Source of the DNA: Chrysochromulina tobinii
Taxonomy: Eukaryota; Haptophyta; Prymnesiales; Chrysochromulinaceae
DNA: 14,723 nt
Reading direction: 5' to 3'
Assembly (NCBI GenBank): GCA_001275005.1
Contig: JWZX01000384.1
Coordinates: forward strand, 1-14,723
The notes under the pieces were generated by a model, which was not told where the DNA came from, searched no databases, and saw only the letters and a list, made by a program, of their open reading frames with translations. Below are positions 1-7,904 of the stretch, one piece after another (within the stretch, counting starts at the first letter, position 1; each line of letters starts with the position of its first letter). Both the position numbers and the translations under genes were made by a program.

Positions 1-31
<31 letters not shown>
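1..31. repeat. Homopolymeric C tract at window edge
   Basis: Thirty-one consecutive C bases open the window, followed by ordinary sequence from base 32. The tract lies 26 bp beyond the stop codon of the rhomboid gene, in its 3' flank. It may be a genuine poly-C/poly-G microsatellite or an assembly or sequencing artefact. Its true length cannot be known because it runs into the window edge. Confidence 0.85.
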
Positions 32-34
<3 letters not shown>

Positions 35-57
35 ACTTTAATCTCCGCGCGAGAGGG

Positions 58-1050
58 TCACCAACCCGAACCCCACGTATACCACGATCCTCGCCACCTT
101 CGCACGAGCATCCACCCGCAGGCTGTGCCGCCAGCGTGCGCCGCCAAGTCCACACCACAGCACGCCGCATCTATCGCCAGGTGCACAAACGGAAGCGCAG
201 CCGAATGCATCTCGACGCCGTAGAGGCGCACGACCACGCGCGGGTACAGGGCTGCGTTGGCTGCGATCATACCCATGGCAACGCCCGATGCACCTGCGCT
301 GCCCTCATTCGGGCGGCGGCACACCATCCCATTCCATACAAGCGATGCCACCGACGCTGTAAGCGCCGAGAAGAGTAGCAGCACGGCCATCACATCACAG
401 CCCAAAGCTGAGTGAAGCACCGGACCCAAGGTGAGAACCTGCATCACGTTGTGCAGAAGGTGAATGGGCGAGAAGTGAACCACGTTCGCGGTGAGCACTG
501 TCCAGATGCGGCCGGCACGAACGGCGTTTAGGGAGCAAACACCGTGGCGCAGCGCATATCGCTCAGCACTTGTCGCGAGCACCCAACCAATGATGGACAG
601 TAGAGCAAACGCTTCGTGAGGTACTTCTCCGTCGCGGCAGACGCTGAGTCGAGGCACCTTGAACGCCAGCAAGGGCAGTGGCACCCACATGCCAAAGATA
701 CCGACGAAATGCCGACCTTTATGGGCGCCGATGCGCAGGAGGATATACGCGTGCGTCTCGACCGAAACTGCAAGGATAATACGCTCGGCTAACGCAGCAA
801 GCCCTCCGAGATACCCTGAAGGATGCTGTGCGGCACTGGCGAGGTAGATCTCAAACGAATCGTGTGAAGGGCACGATGCAACCGCAACTGCAGCAATCAC
901 AATGCAGATGGCCGGCTTGGCTCGTTCAAGTATTGAGGGTGGCGGTGCGACAACAGCGCCGCCGTCGCTCACGCGGCGACCGACGCCTTGGAATGAGCGT
1001 GACTTCATTGGAGACGCTGCGAGCGGACCATTGTGTCCTTGTAGGTACAT
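58..1050 (-). CDS. Rhomboid-family intramembrane serine protease
   Basis: A 330-residue polytopic membrane protein with the full rhomboid catalytic signature. Residues 192-201 give the H-x4-H-x3-N pattern (H192, H197, N201) of the helix that builds the oxyanion hole. Residues 253-256 are GASG with nucleophile Ser255. His305, followed by Ala-Gly-Gly, is the catalytic-dyad histidine in the last helix. About six or seven hydrophobic segments are visible (near 46-60, 115-130, 146-160, 182-208, 219-239, 252-268 and 284-312). The family cleaves membrane proteins within the bilayer. The N-terminal 45 residues are rich in Ser, Arg and Gly with few acidic residues, so an organelle-targeting sequence is possible, but location is not shown. 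The start is the ATG at 1050 and the stop is TGA at 58-60. It is head to head with the light-harvesting gene, 116 bp apart. Substrate unknown. Confidence 0.88.
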   Translation of the reverse strand: MYLQGHNGPLAASPMKSRSFQGVGRRVSDGGAVVAPPPSILERAKPAICIVIAAVAVASCPSHDSFEIYLASAAQHPSGYLGGLAALAERIILAVSVETHAYILLRIGAHKGRHFVGIFGMWVPLPLLAFKVPRLSVCRDGEVPHEAFALLSIIGWVLATSAERYALRHGVCSLNAVRAGRIWTVLTANVVHFSPIHLLHNVMQVLTLGPVLHSALGCDVMAVLLLFSALTASVASLVWNGMVCRRPNEGSAGASGVAMGMIAANAALYPRVVVRLYGVEMHSAALPFVHLAIDAACCGVDLAAHAGGTACGWMLVRRWRGSWYTWGSGW

Positions 1051-1166
1051 GTAACCGCAACCGTACGTACGTTGGTCCGGTCTCGATTCACAAACTTTTG
1101 CTGTGAAGACACAAGTCCAAGCCGCCGCCTGTCTTGCTTGCCTCTTCTCTCGCTCACATCAATCCT
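1051..1166. promoter_or_regulatory. Short divergent intergenic region, probable bidirectional promoter (rhomboid / FCP)
   Basis: These 116 bp separate the two divergent ATG codons and must hold both 5' leaders and both promoters if the starts are right. A perfect 10-bp palindrome, CGTACGTACG, lies at 1062-1071 close to the rhomboid start. The half near the light-harvesting gene is pyrimidine-rich (about 1128-1157), as often seen around transcription starts. No TATA box is evident. Promoter function is inferred from position only. Confidence 0.5.
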
Positions 1167-1933
1167 ATGACGGCGATGATTTTTCAGCTTCTAACGGCTA
1201 CTATGCCGCTCCACCCGTTAGCGCTCAGACCTTTCAGCCCATCATCGCAGCTGCGCTGCTCTCGGCCGCCGCTGATGCTCGAGAGCAGCAACTTGGAGCT
1301 CGAGGATGCCAATGTTGATGAGGCGCCACCGAGCCCACCCTCCTTCTCGTGCGAGGATATGCCGGGTATATCGGCACCGCTCGGCTTCTTCGACCCCGCG
1401 GGCTTCTCTGACGGTGCAACTGAAGGCCGCGTCAAATTCTTCCGCGAAGTGGAGCTGAAGCACGGCAGGGTGGCGATGCTAGCCGCGCTTGGCTTTCCGT
1501 TGGCCGAGAACTTCCACCCGCTCTTCGGTGGAGAGATTGATGTGCCGTCGTACGGTGCGCACGGCCGTTGCAGCTTTGGCTATCTGCCCATGAGTCTCAT
1601 CGCGTGCATACCTTGCCTCCGTCATCCGCAGTTGCCTTTCAGGAAACGCCTCTGCAAACCTTCTGGCCACTGGTCACAGCTGTGATCGCCGTGTTCGAGG
1701 TCTTCTCCATCTTCTCTTTCAACTCGCCCATTGACGGCGGTGAGATGTGGAGCATAAGGGCCGACTACGACAACGGCGACTTGGGCTTTGACCCGTTGCG
1801 TCTCAGGCCAGAGAGCGCAGACGAGTTCAAGGAGCTCCAGACCAAGGAGCTGAACAATGGCCGACTTGCGATGATCGCCATGGCCGGGATGATCGCGCAG
1901 GAGCTTGTGACGGGCCAGCGCCTCTTCTCATGA
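1167..1933 (+). CDS. Fucoxanthin-chlorophyll-type light-harvesting protein (FCP/LHC), two exons
   Basis: Exons 1167-1554 and 1632-1933 join to encode 229 residues. This is an antenna protein of the chlorophyll a/c-carotenoid LHC family, expected in the thylakoid membrane. The first helix carries the chlorophyll-ligand motif E96-x2-H99-x-R101. The third helix carries the related E202-x2-N205-x-R207. A middle hydrophobic helix lies near 138-160. Typical FCP landmarks are the APLGFFDP segment near residue 70 and the VPSY-V-AFQETPLQTFWP stretch spanning the splice junction at residue 130. I chose the ATG at 1167; upstream in-frame codons are non-ATG. The first 40 residues are rich in Ser, Pro, Arg and Leu and probably act as plastid-targeting sequence, although a classic hydrophobic signal peptide is weak, so an extra 5' exon is possible. 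The stop is TGA at 1931-1933. Family identification is strong; the subclade is not resolved. Confidence 0.92.
1555..1631 (+). other. Spliceosomal intron in the light-harvesting gene (77 bp)
   Basis: The reading frame of the antenna protein breaks exactly between the conserved VPSY and AFQETPLQ segments. Removing 1555-1631 (donor GTGCGC, acceptor CCGCAG) restores it in phase 1, with codon G|TT giving valine at residue 130. That matches the usual family sequence at this spot. Unspliced reading replaces the conserved helix with unrelated sequence. This is the only intron in the window where protein conservation fixes both ends. Confidence 0.93.
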
Positions 1934-2787
1934 AGAGGTACATTACATGGGCTCTGCGTGGCACGAAAGCGATCGCCCATATGCGATAGGCCATCGACTC
2001 GACCGGCGGCTCTACAGTAAGTCCGTTCCCACGGACCTCGGCTGTGCTCCAGGACCGCGTGCACAGGCAGTCGCGCGCCACACATCGAAAGAACACGCGA
2101 GAACCGCTCTCGAGAAAGTAATAGATTTGCACGTTGAGATTGGCGAGGCGGCGTGCGTGCGCGACGGCCGGACGCGCGGGGACGCGGAGTTCGCGGTGCC
2201 GTCTTTCGCGACTCTCACTCGCACTGTGCTCTGTGGCCTGGCACACCGGGTCACAGGAAGCTCCCGGCCAGGGCGGCCTCACATAGCAATGATCGGAGAG
2301 ACGCCCTCGTTAACGCCCTGTTCCCGGACGAGAGGCCGCGGATGTGCGGATGAAACGAGAGATTCGTTAAACGAAACGGTAGACTGAGCTCTATGAGGTT
2401 CAGCGTTCACGCCACGTCGCTCAAGTTAAAGCCGCTAAAAAAGCCCTACTGGAGACGCCGGCCTCTCTAGTCTCGCACTCGCCGCGCGCCCCCCGCCCGA
2501 CCCCCGCCGGCCCGAGGCCGCGGTCCGCGCACGCCCCACGCGGCACCCGGCGCGGGGCACGCGGACGCGCCGCCGCCGGGCGCGACACGTCACACGAGGT
2601 CGAGGGCGGATCGGCAGGCTCGACATGAAGACGCACTGCTAGGGACAACTCGAGACAAGACTGCGCCGCGCCCTGCGGCCCGTCCGGTCCAGCGTCCGGT
2701 CCAGGTTGCACCGCCCGACCTCGCTGGCGCTTGAGTCATCCCCGCCTGGCGGACGCGGAGGCGGCAGACGGCTTTGCACACCACAGT
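1934..2787. other. Convergent intergenic spacer with a GC island; no supported gene
   Basis: These 854 bp separate the 3' ends of the light-harvesting gene and COG8. Open frames exist (for example 1947-2387 on the plus strand) but their translations are Arg/Gly/Pro-rich without domains, and I do not accept them. A less GC-rich zone around 2340-2450, with TTAAACGAAAC and a run of six A bases, gives way to an extreme GC block at about 2470-2590. The 60-bp row 2521-2580 is 54/60 G+C. The spacer presumably holds both 3' UTRs and polyadenylation sites, but I cannot point to specific signals. Confidence 0.6.
2681..2704. repeat. 12-bp tandem duplication
   Basis: The 12-mer CGTCCGGTCCAG occurs twice back to back at 2681-2692 and 2693-2704, in the noncoding spacer 3' of COG8. 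It is probably a simple slippage duplication. No function is implied. Confidence 0.8.
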
Positions 2788-4557
2788 CTAACCGGATGCC
2801 ACCTCCTGCTGCCTCGCTTCATGGTGCTCCTGCGCCGCCTCGCCTTGCACTTGCGCTGCTCGCTCGTCGTGAAGGGGCCGCAGCCATTCCAGTACGACTT
2901 CGACAAGCCGCGCGGCCAGGCCGTCGTCCGTCGGGGCACCGCCCGCAGGTTGCAGCTCCGGCGGGGGCACCCACACCGGCACTAGCACGTCGAGGCACAC
3001 GGCCAAATATGGTACTAGGTGCTCGGCCATGCACGCGCACAGCGACCGGAAATGCTCGCGAGCGCCAAGGCCCAGAGCGATGGCAGCCTCGCGCGCATCG
3101 GCGAGCGCGCGCACGCAGTCTCGCAACGTCGTCGCGACCTGATTGAAGAAAGCAGGGCGCAGCTCATATGGCGCGCACGATCGCATCTCGTTGAAGACGA
3201 CGAGAAAGTGGTTGAGAAGCACAGCCACTGGCGGATGCTGCAGCAACGCCAGCGGCGGCGCCGGGCTGGTGGCTGTGCGATCTGTGCCGCTGCCAACACT
3301 GCCGCCGCTGCCGCCAGCGGCTGCCGCATCGGCATCTGGAGCTCCGGTCGTGCCCGAGCCTGATGGTGCGAGGGCTGCGACGGCGGCAGCGGATGCGTGC
3401 GGAACGTTCCACTTGTGCACGCGTATGGCATCGAGCCAATGCTCCTTAGCGGCAGCGAGCCCGTCGTCGAGAAGCTCCAGCACAGCATCACGAAAGGGAC
3501 CGCGCGCGAACGCCGACACATCCATGCCGACGCGAGCGAGCGAGCGCGCCGAGTAGGAGCACTGTTCGATGAGGTTGGCGAGGAAAGCGCCCTCGCGCAC
3601 GCGCGGAAGCCACGTGCGCAGCGTGAGCACAAACTCATCGATGCGCTCGATGGCCCACTTTCCCAGCAGCAGGTTGCCCAGCTGGGTGGCCGACACGCCG
3701 GCTGGCGGCGCATTCTCGCAGGGTGGGTTGGGCATGGGAGCAGCGGGCATCGTGGCAGCAGCCTCATCGTCCGCGGCGAAGACGGCGCGGTAGTGCGTGA
3801 CCGTGTCGTACCAGTGGACGCGGCAAAGGTCGATGTACTTTAGCAGGAAGGTGGCCGGCGAGTCACGTGGCAGCGTCGCCTCCGCTTGTGTGAAGAAGAT
3901 TGTGCGGTTGCGCACAAAAACTGCACGCAGATCAGCCTCGCTCATGGCATGTGCGCCCATCCGGCGAAGGTAGCCGACAACGCGCATCGCATCGGGCAGC
4001 TGCAGAGGTCCCGCAAGCTGTGTGAGCAGCGCGTCACGCAGCTCGCCCATGTGCGCACTCACCTCGACCGCGACCCGCACGGCGATGGGAACGTTGGCGT
4101 GGACGAGCGCGCGTGAGCGCACGGCCGCCTCCAGCTCCAGCGCCTCGTCAATAAAGCCGTTACGCACGCACGTGTCCATGAGCATCGGCTGCTCAAGAAC
4201 CTCAAGCACATCGGCATGCTTTGCGAGCAGAGCCATGTTGCTGCGGCGCTCGTCAATGCGGCGTTGCGCATCAGCCTGCACCGCCGATAGCGGTAGGTGC
4301 GATTCGAGGGCCTCAAGGTGCCGCTTCACGCGTGCGAGCTCGTCGCGCACGCGATGCACGCAGTCAGCACTCTCCACGAAGGATCCACTTGAGGCACTAG
4401 CCAACTCCTTCAGCTGCTTGCGTGCGCCTTCCTTGAGGGCTTCGAGTTGCGGGGTCTTGCGTCGGACTCCCTGAAGCGTGAGGGCCCCAAGCTCAGCAAC
4501 GTACTCGGCCTCGTCAGCCGTCGCGCCAATCGCGACAGACAAAGGGTCGAGTGCCAT
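2788..4557 (-). CDS. COG8: Conserved oligomeric Golgi complex subunit 8 (COG8, Dor1-like family)
   Basis: A 589-residue intronless protein, close to the usual COG8 length of roughly 570-610. COG8 belongs to the lobe B part of the COG tether, which captures retrograde vesicles at the Golgi and supports glycosylation-enzyme recycling. Visible hallmarks are an N-terminal heptad-like helical region (about 20-120), the LMDTCVRNGFIDEALELE-type segment at 126-143, and a KYIDLCRVHWYDTVTHYRAVF-like segment at 240-260 that is characteristic of Dor1 family members. An Ala/Gly/Ser-rich insertion, probably a disordered loop, follows in the C-terminal half (encoded about 3270-3400). The start is the ATG at 4557 and the stop is TAG at 2788-2790. 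It is divergent from the BRCT gene, 133 bp away. The assignment relies on recalled family motifs and is strong. Confidence 0.88.
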   Translation of the reverse strand: MALDPLSVAIGATADEAEYVAELGALTLQGVRRKTPQLEALKEGARKQLKELASASSGSFVESADCVHRVRDELARVKRHLEALESHLPLSAVQADAQRRIDERRSNMALLAKHADVLEVLEQPMLMDTCVRNGFIDEALELEAAVRSRALVHANVPIAVRVAVEVSAHMGELRDALLTQLAGPLQLPDAMRVVGYLRRMGAHAMSEADLRAVFVRNRTIFFTQAEATLPRDSPATFLLKYIDLCRVHWYDTVTHYRAVFAADDEAAATMPAAPMPNPPCENAPPAGVSATQLGNLLLGKWAIERIDEFVLTLRTWLPRVREGAFLANLIEQCSYSARSLARVGMDVSAFARGPFRDAVLELLDDGLAAAKEHWLDAIRVHKWNVPHASAAAVAALAPSGSGTTGAPDADAAAAGGSGGSVGSGTDRTATSPAPPLALLQHPPVAVLLNHFLVVFNEMRSCAPYELRPAFFNQVATTLRDCVRALADAREAAIALGLGAREHFRSLCACMAEHLVPYLAVCLDVLVPVWVPPPELQPAGGAPTDDGLAARLVEVVLEWLRPLHDERAAQVQGEAAQEHHEARQQEVASG

Positions 4558-4690
4558 CGCACTCTAGAGGTTCCCCAGACAAGTTTGACTTGGAAAGCCC
4601 CCGGGTGTATGGAAACAAATTTGCAGACTTTCTTGGTCGGATCTTTGCCTTTTGCGGGTTTTGCCGCGAAAGCTAGCGCTCCCGCTTCCG
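4558..4690. promoter_or_regulatory. Divergent promoter region (COG8 / BRCT gene) with E2F-like sequences
   Basis: These 133 bp lie between the two divergent ATG codons. Near the BRCT start, two short elements resemble E2F-family sites: TTTTGCGGG at 4650-4658 and TTTGCCGCGAAA at 4660-4671. The second is near-symmetrical, TTT...AAA around a GC core, and is one base off the TTTSSCGC consensus on the minus strand. E2F control is plausible for a replication/checkpoint gene, but such short matches occur by chance in GC-rich DNA. Confidence 0.4.
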
Positions 4691-7600
4691 ATGCCTGATG
4701 GTCCTATCACATGCACAGTCTCAGGCCTCAACCCCCAGCTCAAAGAGGCCGTGCACCGCGCGGGTGAGAGGCTCGGCATCACCTTCACGCCGACCCTCGA
4801 TGAGAACAGCACGCACCTAGTCGCCATGACGGTGCAGAGCGACAAGTACCGCCATGCGGTGAGGCTGGAATTGCCTGTTGTCACGCCAGAGTGGGTGCTG
4901 CGCAGCGCTGACGCGGGCAAGCTCGAGCCCGAGGTGTCCTTCCTGCTGCCACCGCTCCATGGCCTCGTCATTGCCGTGACGGGCCCGGGCTTCGACGAGG
5001 AGACGCGTGAGCGGACGAGCCAGCTCATCGAGCGGCTGGGCGGCAGGATGACCCGTGGCCTGATCGCCGAGTGCACCCACCTCGTGGCCGAAGCACCCTG
5101 CGGCGAAAAGTTCCATGCGTGCTGCACTGTGGCTGACCTGCGCAACGTGCAGGTCGTCTCTTGCGGCTGGCTCGACGCCTGCGCGCGCACGGGCGTGTGC
5201 GTGGACGCGGCACAGTATCTGATGGCACGGCGTGAGCCATGCCTTAGCTCCTGCGTGCTGTACGTGATGCGCGGCAGCGCCTCAGACGAGGAGCTCGCCG
5301 AGCTCGCGGAGGCGGCGCGCGCCGTCGGCGCAACGCGCGTGGAGCGCCTTGGCAGGCTGGTGACGCACGTGCTACTCGGCGAGCTCGCGTGCGACAACCC
5401 AACGCGCTGGGGCAGTGAGGTAAGCGGCCTAAGCGAAAGCGCGCCGGCGGCGGCCGTGCTTGCCGCGGACTGGCTCCTCGAATGTAACCGCCGTGGCGAC
5501 TACGCGCCGACCGACAAGTACCTGTGGCGTTCGCTTCTCGACAGCGCGCAACGCCAGCGCCAGCCGCCGTCCGCGGCGGCGGCGCCATCGCGTCGCCAGC
5601 AGTCGTCAGCGTACGGTAACGCGCGCCATCAGCACGAGCGGCAAGGCGGCAAGGCGGAGGCCTCGTTGGGGCAGCGGGCGCGACGGCTCACGAGGCGAGC
5701 ACATGGCGGCGGCGGCGGCGGCAGCGGCGACGGCAGCGGCGACGGCAGCATCCGCCGCAGCCTCCGCCGAAGGCTCGGAGGCCGTGGGCGGAGGAGCGTG
5801 TGGCACGGCCGTCGGCGGCGCAAATGAAGACGAGGACGATGCGGCCGTGCCCGCAGCGAACATCATTGCGCCGCCGACCGCCGCCGCTTTGGCCGCAGTC
5901 GGGCGCGGTCGGAGCGGCTTCCATGACCTGTGCCTGCTTGTGCTCCTCTCCAGGGAGAGCCACTCGGAGGCGCTCATGACGATCGAGAAGGCTGTCGCCC
6001 TCGGTGGCCTCACAGTTCTCCGTGGCGACACGCCCGAGCACCTCGATGCATGGGCAAAAGACGCGGGGCGTGCAGCAGTGATGGTGCCGCATGGCCCCGA
6101 GGGCCTCGCCTCGGCGCGGCAAGCAGTCGGTCAGCACGGCAGTCAGCACGGCAGCCGGCGGCAGATAACCGACAGTGCGCGCGATGGCGTCACTCGCGAG
6201 CGCGCAGTCGACATCGTGAGCTTCCAGTGGTTGCGCGAGTGCGTCCACAAAGGCAGGCAGCTGAGCGTGTCGCGCCACCCGATATTTGCGCCGTGCCCAC
6301 ATGAACTGCCGCTGCCCGGCTTCAGCGAGAAGGTCAAGGTCTGCTTCACGCAATATGACGCCGCATCGGAGGAGCGCCGCCTAGGCATCGAGCTGGTCAA
6401 GTTGCTCGGCGGCAAGTACAAGGATGCTTTCAACCGCTCGCGCACGCACCTCATCTGCCCTCGCGTCGCAGGTGACAAGTGCGAAAAGGCGCGTGAGTGG
6501 GGGGTGCCGATGGTAAACGCGTCGTGGCTCAAGGATTGCTTCGACGAAGGCCGCGTCGCCGAGGTGCGCCCATGCCATCTGCCCGATGGGATGCGGCCCA
6601 CGTTGGCGAACCCGGCCGATGGCCGCGCCGCCGGGCATGGCCATGACGTTGGCGTAGCCGGGCCCATCGGGCCACCGCCGCTGCTGCCTGACGTACCACC
6701 GTATGTGCAGCCATTCTCCGACCCAGAGCCGCTGCCGTCCTCGGCGTCCCACCGTCGGCCCATGGCCTCGCGCCAGCCGCAGCCTCTCGGGCCCGCCGAT
6801 CCCAACCAGAGCGGTTCGCCCCATCTGGCTAATCTGCCGCCGTCGGTGCGCCCCGGGGGCTCCGACGACAATCCAGCGAGCCCACCGCCCAAGTCGCCCT
6901 ACTGCACGGCCCTTGAGCCGATCGAAGGCTCCAAGGCTGACAGCGCCGCTGCCACGCGCCACGACGCCAACGCGCACCCGCTGCACCCGGTTTTGAGAAT
7001 GGCAGCCCCCTCCGCTCCATACGCCGCTGCACCCGGCAGCCTCACCGCCGTCGCCGCCTTCTCGGTGGCGCCACCACCAGAGGCACGTGCGGTTGCGCCT
7101 ACCGCGCCGGCCGGGGCATCTTCGAGCGGCCGCCCAGCGCCCACCCCTGCACGTCCCTCGTCGCGTGTGCCTGCCTTCGCGCTGCGACCCTCTGGGGTTA
7201 CCTCTGCTGACCCATCTGATGCGTTGGCCAAGCCACTTGGAGGCAACGCTGCCAGCGGCAATCTGCCGATGATTCGATCGCACACTGTCGCGAGTGCGGA
7301 GGCCCTACTCGCGCAGTTACCAGTGGCTGATGAGGTTGACGCGTGCACCAAGGCGCCGCGCCCACTCGCCACCAGCCTTGGCCCAACCGCCAGCCATTCT
7401 GCTGCACATGCCGTCTCGCACTCGTCATCCTCGGCTCATGCCTTTTCCGAGCGCTTCGACGCAAGCGGCACAGTCGTGGCGCTCGCCCCTCGCCTCGTGC
7501 GGCGCTCCGAGCTCGATGGGGATGCCAATGACGCCGGTCGCGAGCCGAGTGCCGCATTCTTCGAGCCAGTGGCCTCGCAGCAGGAGGTGCGCTACGTCGA

Positions 7601-7821
7601 TCCTGAGCAAGAGGCCCACCAGCAGCGGATTCGGTGGCGCATGCTTGCCGCCAGCCCCGCAGCTGACGACCTGCCGCGGCCGTCCTCGCGGACTTCTGGC
7701 AGCAGCAGCCCCATCGATCGGGCTGTCGCGATGGCGGGCGGCACAGGCGGTGGCAGCACGGGCGGTGGGGGCTGCAACGTGCCCGCTGCGCCGGCCTCCG
7801 GGGTTCCTCAACGAGTGCTAG

Positions 7822-7904
<83 letters not shown>

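Noticed and set aside
1103-1318. Alternative N-terminal frame for the light-harvesting protein
   Set aside because: Starts at GTG, lacks a link to the conserved antenna frame, and the ATG at 1167 gives a sensible length of 229 residues.
1947-2387. 146-codon plus-strand frame in the first convergent spacer
   Set aside because: No recognisable motif, composition typical of noncoding GC-rich DNA, and no support on length grounds.
4564-5397. 277-codon open frame on the minus strand opposite the BRCT gene
   Set aside because: Ser/Arg-rich translation with no domain; it overlaps well-supported BRCT repeats and is expected from GC-rich codon bias on the opposite strand.
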